Source of the DNA: Taiwanofungus camphoratus
Taxonomy: Eukaryota > Basidiomycota > Agaricomycetes > Polyporales > Taiwanofungaceae
DNA: 64,000 bases
NCBI GenBank assembly: GCA_003999685.1
Contig: CP021226.1
Coordinates: 2,108,001 to 2,172,000 of the forward strand
Direction: 5' to 3'
The first letter of the stretch is position 1, and the number at the start of each line of letters is the position of its first letter. The position numbers and the translations under genes are program-made. The notes below the pieces were generated by a model. That model did no database searches. It had not been told where the DNA came from and was given only the letters and a program-made list of their open reading frames with translations. Shown here piece after piece: positions 34,146 through 46,812 of the stretch.

Positions 34146-37100
34146 ATGCCTGGTCTTTCTGCCTTGGAACAGTCTCAAGACACTCGCGATCAATCACCAG
34201 GATCAGGTCCGTCTTCAGCTGTTGATGACCCTGCAGCGTCTCTACGGGCAGCTGCTCTGCTATCTCGCAAACCTAAGCGACGAAAGCTTGGAGACACTGA
34301 AGTATCGTCTGGTCTACCGCCTCGTTCTCTTACTAGTCAGTCTCCTATCCAACTTGATTATGGACAAGAGGAGCCTTCTGGTGCGTCGTCTGCAGTTTTG
34401 TCAGCACCAGCACTCGTTCCAGCACCGTCAGCGCCTGCCAATTCGGAGCCCCAAGATACAGACGAAGGTCAGGCCAGAGAAGAAGGCGAAATAAGCGAAT
34501 CTGAGACGACACCTACGACACCGGTCGCACCTTTACCCAAGGAGGTCTCACCGGACATTAAGCCCCAGGCGAAAGACAAGGGCAAACAATCAGCACAATC
34601 AAAACCACCATCGATCAAGATGGAGCCAACATCGGTCTCATGTATTCCTGAGCTAACAAATGGCTCGACACCAGCGGTCCAACAATCCCATCCTCATGTT
34701 CTTGATGCGGCGCACATCAGGCCAGGCCTCGCTAGTTCGTACTCGTTAAACTTACCAGACGGGAGCAAGCTGACATTTCAATCGTCGCAGTGACTCAAGA
34801 GCAGTATGATACTGCAAAGGACATTGTACTGGACCTCCTCGGCTGGGGAGTTCCTCCGGAATATCTTGTTGGTTGTGGACTGAGCCGCGAGTTGGTGTAC
34901 TATGTATTCGTAGAGCTTAATCTCCGTCTACCTGCGAACCTGGACATGACGGGGATCTCACCGTATGAACCTCCTGTTTCCGGTTCAACTTCTCCACCCA
35001 CTCTCATGAACATGGCGCACCGCTTCGACTCGTTGGCCTTACATACTCCGCCGACGAGTGTCGTAGGCCATCCCCCGCACAGCCACCCAAGCCTTCCTCA
35101 AAAGCCGCGTACTTCTCAAGCAGCCGGCGACAGCGAACCCAATCCTCTACCGTCGAATCCGACGCACGCTCTATCTGTGTCTGCCCCCACCTTTGTCCCG
35201 AGTCATACATCACCATCAATCACACCGTCTTCTGCAGATCCTAGCTTACTCGACATGGAGCAGCAGCGGAGGCAAGAATTACTAGCACGCAAGGCGGTGC
35301 TAGCCTCACGGAAGCTCAAGCAGCAAGCGTCGTCATCGTCTCTTGGGGGTTCGCCTGTGGCGACTCCTTTCACACCCGTTGTGACTGAGACGAAGGACGT
35401 CGGGATGACAACGAAGATTGTTCCGACGAAGACTGTAGATGATTTTCTTAAAAGCATCGAACCTGTCTCCGACACAGATAATGGGAAGGGAAAAGGAGCG
35501 GTTGCTGTGCCGCCTTCAATGAGTCGGACTAGTACATTCGATGTTATGGACGTAGACGAAATTCCCGGGTTATCGGCTGGGGATGATCCGACATCGTCCA
35601 GTTATCCGCCTCGACGGTCCACCTCGTCGAGTAGGTCAATGTCCACTTCCGACGTGGCATCGCCAACTTCTGTCCTTCTTTCGTCATCTACAGGCACCGC
35701 CCTTCCGAGTGGCTCTCCTCTTTCACCGTATTCCGACACGATTAGCAATGAGCCCATGACGAATGGCAGTGAAATCGACATGGATGCGACGAATGGTGTA
35801 ATATCTTACCAGCCAAAGCCAGCTACTTCAGCTGGATCACCCCCTCCACAGCCGCGTCGAGGAACTAAGCGACCTGTTGCTGCTGACTTCGTCGATATGG
35901 AGCCCGTATCGCACCGTCAGTATACCAGCAATGGATACCACTCACCGTACTATCAAGGTGCAGCCCGAAGGAAGACTGGATCGTTTGCGGGCGTCAGTGG
36001 CATGCGGCGATGCGTGATCAATCTGAGCGATAGCGAAGACGAAATGGAGGATGGCGAGCATGTCCAGGGGGATGAGCTCCAATCTGATAGGCCTGCTATG
36101 CCGCGTACATCTTCTATGTCTGGCCCTTCCTCGCAGAGAGGCACACCGATATTTGTTCCGCAAACATCGAGTGGTGTGGTGCAGCCGAGCAAAGTGACTT
36201 CCAGCACGACGCCTGTGGCGATGTCTCCCGCTGCTTTACTTGAAAAGGAAGAAGAGATAAAAAAGATGAAGGAACTTATAGCTCAGAGAGAGCAAAACAG
36301 ATTGAGGAAGCTCGCTGCTGTAAGTTTAGTCTTCGGTGTATCAGGGATCAGGGTTGACCTCGTAATAGGTGTCGAACAGATCAACACCGCCGACAGTCTC
36401 GTCCGACAATGTCATCAACGATGTTCAAACGCATGTAGCTGTGAAGCAAGAGGATGATGACTCGATGGCTTCTGCATCAGTAAGCGAATCCTATAGTGAG
36501 CCAGCTGATACTCCGGACCACCTCGTCAACAGTAATCACCACGATTTCGAAGATCGTAATTTATCAATCACATCTATTTCAACTGGTTCGTCGGAGCTTC
36601 CTGACCCACTCACCTTCGCCAAGCTCCCGCGTCATTCTCCTCGTGCATGTTTCGGTTTTCATGTCTATTGCCGACTTTTACTATATGAGACTGATAGGAT
36701 TTTTATTGTTTCAGCTGCTCAACCTCACTTGACATCTATCTCAATTTCCTTACCTGAATCTGCATCTGCATCTACTAGTGGTGTTGTCACTCCGATTGGT
36801 CCTCCATTCCGCCTTGTTATGGTCTGAATCTCAACTGACGACAGCTTGTCTTTACTTGTTTTGGTCGTACTGCAGATGTGATCCCGAATATGTTGGAGCA
36901 TCCTACTACAGGCGATAAAGGCGAGTGTCGTTCCGGACTGCCTATGTTCCCATGACATGACCCTCTTCCTCACATACCATCTTCCTTGCACTTTGGTCCC
37001 CGTCGCCGCCTGACATCACCCCGGACTCGCTTGACGCCTTGTCCTATCAATTGTTTGTCTCCCTCACTACAATTATCGTAACGGCATTTGTGTGGACAGT

Positions 37101-38160
37101 TTTAACCGATGAGGCACGACAAGAACAAGTGGCAAGGATCTATTCCCTTTCTACCGCAATTCACGCGGTTGTGGAGAGCATTGCTTAACTCGATTTTTTC
37201 TTCTTTTTATTCAAATGCACGGTTTTCTTATTCGAACTGTGCATTTATTGTTTGCTACTTCTTTATCGCCATTTGTTTTTCTATTTTTGTCTCTAGGTAA
37301 ACGGGACATCATATACTGGCAGTACCCAGCCTTTCTGGCATTCACCGGGCGAAGTCGGCGTCGGCCCTCATGCGGTGACGTCGGCCCAGGTGCGTATTCA
37401 TCTTCCCGCCATATCTTACGATGTCTCCTCCATGAGGAGACACGTCGCCTAGTGAATATCTGCTGATGTGGTGTACATGTTCCCTTATACGTTAGGCGCA
37501 ATCGAGCAGCCTCAAAAGCCAACATGAAGGGCAAACAGAGACACAACCTGTGCAATTCGCAGCCTATTGCTCACCATTAGACTGTTATCCACTATTACGT
37601 CCCCACTCACATCAGCCTCTGTTAGGCGCTACTCCAGGGTCACCAAGGGAAGCACAAGAGCATCGCCAACAAATAGCGTTGATGGGCATTCCATCAACGA
37701 GTAATTTAAATTCAACTGCTTGCATTGATCTTACAGAACTCAAGATGGCACATGCGAGACAACTGTTAACTAATCCCTCAACACGAATATGTCAGTACGA
37801 GGTCCCAGGTGGTGGAGAATGCCGCGATCGCGATTGTCAGGATGTCCATCTGTCCAGACTGCACTCTGTAGAGCCTAGTGGTACGCATGTCTCTTCTTTG
37901 TGCTAGGTTGCTTACACCTTCATCACTCCTCTATCTTATCTTTACCCCTTCGAAACTATCCTTTCTGGCCTCTCCTGTTCCTCGTCCGTTCCACTGTAGA
38001 TGATGAGACAGCGCAATATTTGCACGCAGCACCGTCGATCAACGCGCGGTGTAGTGTCAAGGACATCAAGGATGCGCTCGAAGATGCACGACGGCGCAAC
38101 CCTGCCAAGAAGTTCGACGATCGTGTCGTAGAGACATTGGTGTCGCTCGGTCTCCGGTAG
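34146..38160 (+). CDS. Red1/ZFC3H1-like zinc-finger protein, probable nuclear RNA surveillance factor
   Basis: Long, mostly disordered protein. The ATG at 34146 (MPGLSALEQSQD) follows a leader-like stretch; an upstream in-frame start at 34059 is less likely. The first exon has a basic KPKRRKLGD patch and acidic GQAREEGEISESE. After an intron (34735-34790) comes AMTQEQYDTAKDIVLDLLGW, a conserved helical segment, then Ser/Pro-rich text and a Glu/Lys coil (EKEEEIKKMKELIAQREQNR). Near the end is QFAAYCSPLDCYPLLRPH, then ICQYEVPGGGECRDRDCQDV followed by HLS, a C-X8-C-X5-C-X3-H-type finger, then INARCSVKDIKDALEDARRR and the stop at 38158-38160. That finger resembles the zf-C3H1 domain of S. pombe Red1 and human ZFC3H1, scaffolds that feed unstable nuclear RNAs to the exosome. 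Exons between about 36.8 and 37.5 kb are not fully resolved. Confidence 0.72.
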
Positions 38161-41100
38161 TAGCAGAAAGTGCGACTCAGGCGATTCAGACTCAAGCAAG
38201 TGCTTCACCTGGCTAGCACCGCGGTCTGCACCTGCGGCCGGCGGGCGAAGAGGAGAAAGAACACTTCGGGGAAAATTAATTTAAAGAAATAGTGAAGAGC
38301 GCAATGCGCCACCGGCTGACTAGTCCGCCGGAGAACATGAGGAGGTGGATTGATTTGTTCTTGATTGTTCTGCAAAGACCGCCACTCTCAGCAGAGGCCT
38401 CGCTTTGGAGGTGTTCATGTCAGTGTAAAGGATGGCCCTGTCTTTGTTTATTTCAATTCGTTAGTTATTGCGTCTACATATCATCGTAGCATCCAGTTGG
38501 TTTCGTGCAATTGTATACTGTTCAGTTTTGGCTACAGTGTTTGAGAGGCTACAAGTAAGCTCACAGACAACACTGGAACTCTAAGTTTTGGAGCTATCAA
38601 TTGCGTAGCCGACATTCTGGAAAGGGAAAATTCCCTTCGGGCAAGACGTCGATGTAAAACTTGTAAGTGAAGCCTTGTAACACCATAATGAGCCTCTCAG
38701 TCTGACAAATCCTACTACAAGGTAATACATGAAGGGAATCACGTCCTGTCTCTTCCTCCCCTATCACCTTCTCACTTCTTTGATGAGTCCTGCAAGCTCT
38801 CGCCACTCCCGCACAAGTGGCACCCTGTGTCTTCTGGGCTTGGTGGCTTTAATGCGGTTGATTGCCTAATTCCTTTGACCAAGAATCCTCTCCTCATCAT
38901 CATAGGCGAAATTCCTATCCTGCTTATCGCAAGTCTATCTAGCCCTAAAGGTCTTATGAGTAGTAAAGACACGATGAAACGCCTTTCAGATGAAAATTGT
39001 TAGCGATGAGTGATGGGCGCGATGGACGTTCGAGAATCCGAACAGTTCGTGTCGTACTGTTTGGATTTCCGAAAGCTCATACAGCCCGGCTCAATCTGCA
39101 ATGTGTCCCAAGCCCTGGTTATAACGTGAATAATGTCTGTAGCTTGTGGGTCTGTTGTTCGATGACCTTATATGTCTGAGCTGTGGCACGATTGTTGCAA
39201 CTCTTTATACTCATTCAACGATCAAAAGTGGTTGCTGAATAGTGAACCATTGAACAATTTCTAGATGGCCTTATCATACATTGTCACCATTCCTTCGAGT
39301 TGCGTCCGTTCGAGCCGAATCCCTTCGGAGACAAAGTACATGTAATACTATGGGCGCGTGTTATCGAAGCCATTCGTCATCTAGTCTTCTGCTTTAACAA
39401 TCAGAGGGTGGAGCCTGCAGCTCTGGGTCCAGTTGTTCGGTTTGGAAGGCGCTCTATCCAATCTACTCGTAGGGGTAATTGGCAAGAGCCTCCCGTAGGC
39501 AGAGAATTCTATCTAGGGCCTCACACCAACGAACATTCAATCTGTACTGACATACATTTACCCAGCTTCTGTCGTGCCGAGCGGATGAGTTATAAGGCCC
39601 TGAACATGGTGCTTGCAAGTAGGTTCTATCACCAGAACCATCGAACACTACGCTTGCCGTGATCTGGGCACCGCGCCGACAAGTAAGTTCAGTTCTCTGT
39701 TCCGATACTATCGGTTAATAGCAAGTGGTTTGATGCGTAGCGGTAGCCTACTTGATTTGTGGACCTACCAGACGCCAAGTGATGATTAATGAATAGCAGA
39801 ATCGATCATTGCTCGAAGTACTGGACAAGTCCCGCGTTGCACTAGAATGAACCGCAATGTGGTTCAATCTACACGGCGGTAATCCACACTTTTTCTTGAG
39901 GAAGGGGGTATTCGGCGAAATGGGCGGAGCGTGCTGCAGGGCCTAATTACATTCTCATCAGTACTCATTCACTGGTCCAGGTACCCAAGACAAAAGGCTA
40001 GTGTTCTGCTGTCATCAGATCCCCTTCAACTGTGTCATGTATCTTGGTATCGCCTCCTTGGTACCCTAATAAGTCACACGTATTCTTTCAGGTATTGTGT
40101 TTTGCTTCCGGGGCTTTCATGTTCTGTGACTTTCTCTGAAGGAGATCGCTGCTCTGGCATTGTTCACACCAGCATTGAGCCGGAATACACGGGTACTAGC
40201 TGAGTCGGTAAGCCATATATCGCGAAACATATATCGAACAGCGAGTAAGGGTTGGCTTCAATAGGATTGTGTGAAATCCCTCATCCTTGGCAATCTTCGT
40301 TCTGACCGCCGTGCAGCTTCGCCGCTCTGTCATAACTATCAGCCAGGAATACTCCACCCATTACTGTTATTCGGAACGATAGGCGTACTGGGAGTCCAAT
40401 CTCTCTTCCAGATGGCTATGAGCCTTCGTGGTTTGGAAAAATCCTTGTCTAATCTTTTATCGACTCAAAGTCATTCACGGTTCAATGTTCAAGTCATTGA
40501 TTTCCACTATGCAGGGGTGGATAAGCACTTGTAATCAGCACCGCGGCCACGGTGTCAATGCCTGTCCGGAGCGGAGTTTTCTATCTCTCAGATCTCGCAC
40601 ATCATATACAATACGGAGCACGTTGAGACCCTTCAGCAAGCACCATTTCTGTAAGACGACCAACCCACTATTATCATCAATCATGCGCAGGCGTAAGCGG
40701 AGAACGAAGTCTGTATCCGTCCTGCAGTGGCTCGGAAGATGGACTATGAATGTCATCTGTGCCAGCTACGTGTGCAATTTGTTTTGGCTTTCGTTATCCT
40801 CAGATGCCGAACCTCGAGCACGATCAAACAGCGAAGAGAAATCATCGTAACCCGAACATTCTAATATAATTCTTCTTCGTGATGAGGGTGCTCCGGCCAC
40901 CCGAAACATTCAAACGACCATGTTGGAACGTTGTAGAATTTTATACCGGGAGGTACAAAGATTGGCTATCGAGGATCACTTTAAGAATTCGAAAGTCGAG
41001 ATGAATCTCTCGTCTTGGCACGACAATGCAACAACTTCATTGTACGTTATAGGTAGGGTGCATGAAGGTGATCTCGTGCACACCAAACGTGGGTCTCGAT

Positions 41101-41974
41101 TCAACGTGAAACAGGACATGGATGATTTTCCCTGTTTCAAGATGGGGCCGTGAACATGCTTAGTAGACGCATCTGTGATGAAGTGTAAAATCGGGGTGTA
41201 TTCATACTAGTGAGTGCAACAGCATTTTGTTTAAGAGGAAGGACGGGAATAATGCAGATTGTCAGGCTGACCACATATCGCTAGAACTACGTATCACTGC
41301 GTGAGAACACAGTCTTACCTTCCTCGTAGACAAGGGCGTTGTATTTCGGTTACTCCGTCTGACAGAAGCTCAACTTTCTCGCTGAGAGACCCAGCACACT
41401 GGAAATCTTGGGTACGTTCGATAGAAGGAGTCTGTAAAGCTATAAGGGTACCCGGTTTCTTTGCAGTCCTCAATTGCCCGTTTGTATGCGTGCGAGTCAG
41501 ATTGGGTGAAATTTGCCTGAAATGTACAACATGTAAGACGAAGAGGGCCCGGAAAGAGTTTGAACAAGCTTACAAGGAATATGTCCCATACTAGCATTCC
41601 CCAAACATAGGCCTGCTTCGCAAGAAACCCATGGCTCATTCGCGGACAAATATATCATTTCGCGTCATAGTGAATATCTGATATTAAACAGGGAGATGTT
41701 GGTGGCGTCGTCAAATGTACCGCACGTCTCAATAGGCTAGTGATCAGACGGACAAGAGCAGAGTCAGGTAAACGTTGTCCGCAGGTGAGGTCGTATGTAC
41801 GTGTGCGATGCAAGAATATCGATGATTCAGAAATGAATTTCCTACAGAAGGTGAAGTCGACGTCTCTGTTAGCCTCACAAGGAGAGTCGCACCATTAGCC
41901 AGGACACGGTGACTTCAAGGAGTTCGTGTACACGATATTGTGCACTACGCATAGTATACACAAAGCTTCAGGCC
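38161..41974. other. Gene-poor stretch, no gene recognised
   Basis: About 3.8 kb. Several frames of 60-140 codons occur on the plus strand (39300-39662, 40271-40534, 40428-40850, 40920-41153, 41301-41594). Some have protein-like text (FGDKVHVILWARVIEAIRHL), but none has a family motif and they do not join by evident splice sites. This may be a decayed gene region. No inverted or long terminal repeats were found by eye. Confidence 0.35.
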
Positions 41975-43128
41975 TCACTTCCCAAACCTCTCTTTCATAT
42001 ATTGTTCGAACGTGGTCCTCTGCACCTCCGGGAATAGATCCCAGTGACACTCCCACCGCGATCGTCTGAACGTGCCGGACCCTTGGATACTCTTCACAAC
42101 GAAGTAAAAATCAACAGGAATTTTCGAGTTGGGCTGAATGTCCTTCGGCGCCTCTTCGGGCTTGGCGACGAATCTATGCGCTTCGTCAAGCGAGAAGTGG
42201 CGCACTCGCACATCGCGGCCCTTCGCGTATCTGCGCAGAAGCTGAACCATGGCGTTCTGGGACAACGTCTCGCTCGGGAAGTTCAGGGTAGCGTTCGCAG
42301 ATATGGTGGGCTGGCTCAGTGTCGCGACAACGTAGTTAGCGATGTCGCGCCTATTCGACCAGTGTGCTGGGGCATCACCGTCTCCGACCACCGGTACGTC
42401 ATAAGACTCGAGGTCTTGTGCCCATGGGCACCAGAAAGGCTCGGGTTCCTGCCATGAGAAAGACTCTGTACTTGTAACTCAGATGACGGTTATGTATAGC
42501 AGGCAAACCTGATCGTAAAGATCCCCTGCGCCTATGAAAGTGTACTCAAGCTTGCCCGCCTCCACTGCTGGATGTAGTTTGAGATGCTGGGCGAATCGTT
42601 CTTTGTCATCCCATACCTATATACCGAAGCCTGCTAAGCACCAAATCGCCTTGGAGGCCAGGCTAACTTACAGGCATGATACGTGCACCTGGATCGCCAG
42701 GCGCCCGATACAGCTGGTGGAAGCCGTATTCAGAAGGGTAGAAGCGTTTCACGCCTTATCTGAAGGTCAGATCAAATCGAGTATTCCCTTGCACGATGAT
42801 ACTGACCAACCTTGACCGCAGCATCCAGAATTTGGTATTGCGACGCAATTCCAGGTCCATTCAGAACAGACACAACGACATCCACGCCATGCAATCGGTC
42901 CTCAAGAACCTGTCCACCCTTCGAGTAGTCCAAGTTGACGACCTTGAGCTGCGGATGACGTTTGAGCAAAGATTGATCGAGACTCTTTCCCGGACGCAAG
43001 AAGGCCACTACAGTGGGTTTGTAGTCGTGTACCGGTGAGTTGAGCATCGTCAAGAGTATCCGACTCCCAAGCATTCCCGTCGCTCCAAATAGGGCGACGG
43101 TATTGAGCGACGAAGGTTGGTTAGACAT
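41975..43128 (-). CDS. NmrA-like / isoflavone-reductase-type NAD(P)-binding protein
   Basis: The ATG at 43128 gives MSNQPSSLNTVALFGATGML with the Rossmann motif GATGMLGSRIL (GxxGxxG) at about residues 15-21. Next come VVAFLRPGKSLDQSLLKRHP, GVDVVVSVLNGPG, and after introns VKRFYPSEYGFHQLYRA, VWDDKERFAQHLKLHP and LEYTFIGAGDLYDQ. The last exon (from about 42450) has DIANYVVATLSQPTISANAT and ends YMKERFGK with the stop at 41975-41977. This matches the NmrA/PCBER-like atypical short-chain dehydrogenases, about 310-330 residues, which in fungi include redox-sensing regulators and reductases of aromatic secondary metabolites. The substrate cannot be told. About four exons. Confidence 0.85.
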
Positions 43129-44239
43129 TCAGGACAGCGAGGAACTCAAGCAAACAGAGTTTTCTGAGACTCACGTCTTCTCCTGATAGTATTTAAATAG
43201 AATAAACTCACCGGGACTGAGGCAGAGCGACCCACGTAAGGCTGTCGTCATCGAGATGTGGCGTAATACTCAACTTTCCTTCTGGCCAATACCGAGCCCA
43301 CATGCATTCCGATGACCCAGCCCGGTGCTTACAAGAGACTGCAATAAGTTCAACAGGCGCTACGAGTTTGACAATAAATTGTATACCGTAGCAGTTATGG
43401 TTAGCTTCAGACCTCGGATGACCCCCCTCTATTTATAGAATGTCGTGCGACCGCTATAGGTTCGAGACTTCAAAGCTCCAGCAGTACACAACACAGGAAT
43501 AAGTGAACCAGAGTCTTCATCCAAATCTCCGGAGGCGATGTGGGGCCTGCGGACACAATCATAACGCAGGACAAGGAACCCTTTCTTTCGCACGCTTTGG
43601 AGGTTCAGGGAGGTCTAATAGTGGCCAATCAACTCCTGAAGGTGATCAAAACAAGCATATTTAGTTGAAACTACTTACTCGCCAACCTGCATTACATAGA
43701 CGAGTGTTTGCTGACGTGTTTGGTAAGTGAGAAGGCTCCAGTGAATCGGACCGAATTGATGGTCATTCAAAAGAAAAATTATGAAAAATACAGGCTAGAT
43801 ACACCTTCCGTGGGTAATGTCCTCCCAGCAAGTCTCATAGCAGCTTCAAGACAACCGAACGAAACAACCTCAGGGTCAGGCGCTTCTTCATTCCAAGATT
43901 CAATCCACAAATCATGAGCAAAAATGTAGGGCAATCAGGGGTTGGGCAGATGTGTAGATATATTCTAAACAAAGGGTGTCCAAGTCATTCGAGCTGACCA
44001 GCTGACATTTATCAATTGCTCGGATCAAATTCTCAGTGTTGAACATCGCGCGCTATGGGGTTGCTAGCACGTGGCACCCGACAGGAGTTTCCTTAGGAGG
44101 TAAGTTGGAATGCACCTACTGATGATACAAGAGCCGCAAGCGACGGTTCGGCTTCCGCGAGGCTCACTCTTCCTCTTTCTTTGAGCTTGAGTCCCTACAG
44201 TCTCCTGAAGTTCAGACAGGCTTGTCAATTCTGCCAGTC
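43129..44239. other. Divergent intergenic region
   Basis: Between the NmrA-type gene (-) and the Ser-rich protein gene (+). A 69-codon frame at 43708-43917 has no recognisable features. Promoters of both genes should lie here. Confidence 0.4.
43190..43199 (-). promoter_or_regulatory. TATA-like element of the NmrA-type gene
   Basis: The palindrome TATTTAAATA lies about 62 bases before the ATG at 43128, a plausible TATA position. Confidence 0.35.
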
Positions 44240-45318
44240 ATGATTTCGTTTATGCTCTATGCCTTGTCTCTGCTGTTTGTTTCGACCCATGCTATCCCCG
44301 TAGGCTTGAAGTCACGAGACGTGGCTGATCCTCCCATTACTAGCCCCAATGCCAGCACAGTGTGGAACGTCGGTGAGACGCAGCTGGTTACATGGTACGG
44401 CGCATGTCGCATCTCGTAGTTTGGAGAATGCTTTACTCAATGTGCGTTCTGGCCTGCGCCCTCATTCCATAGGAACACAACCGGGTTACCGGCGCATATT
44501 ACATCTACCACAGGGATGGTAGTCTTAGGCTACCTCACAGCGAACAGTGAGAACCTGATGTTGGGTAAGGCTTGATATCACGTACTTTCCCCTGGATTTC
44601 ATGCCACATGGGCAATTATCACCGTATACTACCAGTTATTAATGCCCTGGCTGACTTTGACCATATAGACAATCCCCTTGCACAAGGCTTCAACATTACG
44701 GACGGTCAAGTATCCGTTGTCGTGCCCTCAGTTCCCACTAGGAACAACTATATTGTCGCCTGTGAGTTGTGCGTCGATGTTCATCTTGACATCATCACTC
44801 AATTCAGTGCCGCAGTGATGGGTGATTCTGGCAACATCAGTCCCAATTTCACGATCATTGGGACATCCTCATCCTCATCCTCATCGTCGTCGTCGTCATC
44901 ATCATCGTCATCGGCTTCTTCTGCGTCCTCCGCATCATCCAGCCCTGCAAATCCTCCATCTTCCACCTCGTCGCCGACAGCAGTCTCCACAACTCAAGTG
45001 GTGGTCACTTCGGTGACGACCGTACCAGGGACGAGCGTCTCCACCGCTGACCCCGGTCCGTCTTCCGTGTACAGTTCTGGTCCGTCTGCGGGCACTACGT
45101 TGCCCAGTGTATCTGCTCCTGCATCTACGACGGCTCTCAGTGGATCTGCATCGTCCTCGGCTGCGACATCAGCTTCATCCGCAGCGACCACGGCACTGCA
45201 GTCACCAGCCATTGGCCTCACTCCAAGCGCAAATGCCGCATGGTCTTGGAAGGATGTAGGGATGGTGAAATGCTCTGTTGGTGCGGTAGCTGCAATGGTG
45301 GCTTTCATGATGATATAG
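44240..45318 (+). CDS. Secreted Ser/Thr-rich protein with Kre9/Knh1-like domain and probable GPI anchor
   Basis: The ATG at 44240 begins a signal peptide (MISFMLYALSLLFVSTHAI). The mature N-terminus has DPPITSPNASTVWNVGETQL, then VTWNTTGLPAHITSTTGMVV and LGYLTANSENLML, and NPLAQGFNITDGQVSVVVPS. This is the pattern of the yeast cell-wall synthesis Kre9/Knh1-type N-terminal domain (GPI-anchored Ser-Thr-rich family). After MGDSGNISPNFTI comes a 16-residue Ser run coded by mixed TCN triplets, then a long Ser/Thr/Ala/Pro stalk. The end (SVGAVAAMVAFMMI) is a short hydrophobic tail, as expected for GPI transfer. Introns start at about 44392, 44564 and 44762. It probably sits on the outer face of the plasma membrane or in the wall. 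Confidence 0.85.
44867..44914. repeat. TCN triplet microsatellite coding poly-Ser
   Basis: Sixteen consecutive TCC/TCA/TCG codons inside the Ser-rich protein gene. Length variation here would change the stalk without shifting frame. Confidence 0.8.
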
Positions 45319-46107
45319 ACAGAAGGGGGTGCTCTTCTGTCGAACACGTCTCGTCCTGCATGGAAGGAAGAGCGATATGAGACGACACATTGACTTTCGT
45401 GCACGCGCATAACACATAGTATCTGAGATGACTTACGTGCTTGGCTTTCTGATACGTACTCCATCCACGCCTGCTACATTGCTTTGCATATTTGACGACC
45501 TTGGATAATGCTCTTCGACTTCATGTAGTACTTACGATGTTCTGGACTTCAAGCAAACATACTTACTGTGCCTTGCTCTCGCATGAAAGTCTGGCTCAGA
45601 TAACGAGGCACAGCGTCGGAAAGAAATGTGAGAGACTAATAAAACGAGGTTCAGCGCGTCTATGACATACGTGCGACTATTTGCACCGGCGCGTTGTTGT
45701 AAAGGCGCCCTCTTGTCTCGGTTTGTTTCTAAAAGAAGCGCACAAGAACGAAGTGGTTACCTTCGGGCAAAAACCAATTAGGCAGTCCCATGCTACTCCA
45801 GAGAACACCTTTAGACGACGGACCACAGAGCAAAGGCGCAAACAAAAGGCATTCTCATTTACGCTACAAATGACTTCTACCGATACATTTCGAGTGAAAG
45901 CATATCTAGGGGCAGAAGCTTTTTGATACATATGTACCGTGGCCACGATCGACGTGAAGCCAACAACGTCAGCACTTCCGCCGGGGGGAGGGCTGTAGAG
46001 CAACAGTGACACGACACCAAATCGCCAAAGGAATGAATAGCGAAAACGAAAGCGTTCGCAAGGATGGTGAGGGAACTGAAGGGCGGGAGCGGACGTCCGA
46101 CGCCCAT
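45319..46107. other. Convergent intergenic region
   Basis: Between the stop codons of the Ser-rich protein (+) and the double-psi barrel protein (-). A minus-strand frame at 45677-46141 overlaps the gene end and looks spurious. Nothing recognised. Confidence 0.4.
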
Positions 46108-46693
46108 TTAAGGCTGCCACGCCTTGTTCATGAAGTGCCATGAAATTTGGAGGACACCCGCGCCGAGGTCAGCGCTGAGCGACTCGAAAAGAGAAGGGCT
46201 CATGTCTACAATGGTTTCGTTAGTCTTCACCATGCGAGAAGATGGGTGTGTGAAGGAATGCATACCAAGCGAGGTTGCATCACAGCCCATACACTCGTCG
46301 CGAGTCAGACCGTATTGTGTAATGCCAGTCTCGGTGTTGGTGATCGCAATCCACTGCAAGCGCAGCATCGACGTTAGACGGAGAAGAGGGTGAAATGACC
46401 GGGCATACTGACCTGGTTGCAGTTACCACCGTTGCCGTAGATGTCGTGAGAGATGGCTACGATAGCATCGCTGTCGACATTGTAGTCACCGCAAGCGCCA
46501 AGGCCAACTTCGAACCAAGTACCCTTAACGTCTCAATGAGCGCAATGATAATCGGAGTGTAGAAAAAACAACGCACCCGTCCAGTGTGGGTGATGCGCTT
46601 CTCAAGCACCTCCGTGGCGTTCGGAACGGGAGTCGAGAAGACAGTGGCAACAAATGCGCAAAGAGTGAGGAAGAGCACGGCAAGACGAGACAT
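46108..46693 (-). CDS. Secreted RlpA-like double-psi beta-barrel (expansin/barwin-like) protein
   Basis: The ATG at 46693 opens a signal peptide (MSRLAVLFLTLCAFVATVFS), followed by a short propeptide ending KRITHTGR. Spliced exons then give GTWFEVGLGACGDYNVDSDA, IVAISHDIYGNGGNCNQ, WIAITNTETGITQYGLTRDE, CMGCDATSLDMSPSLFESL and SADLGAGVLQISWHF. Family features seen are the TWFEVGLGACG start, the Cys pairs, the DECMGC segment holding the conserved Asp, and LDMSPSLFESL. Length is about 130 residues, a single domain without a carbohydrate-binding module. Small fungal members are secreted and often induced on plant or wood material; their activity is not settled. Introns start GTGCGT and GTCAGT; a third, small one splits ATSL and DMSP. 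Confidence 0.85.
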
Positions 46694-46804
46694 TCTGGCA
46701 GACTCAAGGAAAGGAGGGACTACGCAACAAGGCGAGTGGCGGAAACGTCAGAAGAGATTGGACCGAGGGGGACTCGTGAAGAACTTTCAGCGCTCTGAGG
46801 GGTC

Positions 46805-46812
46805 CTTTTATA
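46805..46812 (-). promoter_or_regulatory. TATA box of the double-psi barrel gene
   Basis: TATAAAAG on the minus strand, followed by GACCCC, lies 112 bases before the ATG at 46693. This near-consensus TATA element suits a strongly regulated secreted-protein gene. Confidence 0.6.

Noticed and set aside
44799-44990. Asp-rich minus-strand frame over the Ser-rich protein gene
   Set aside because: Antisense shadow of the TCN serine repeat.
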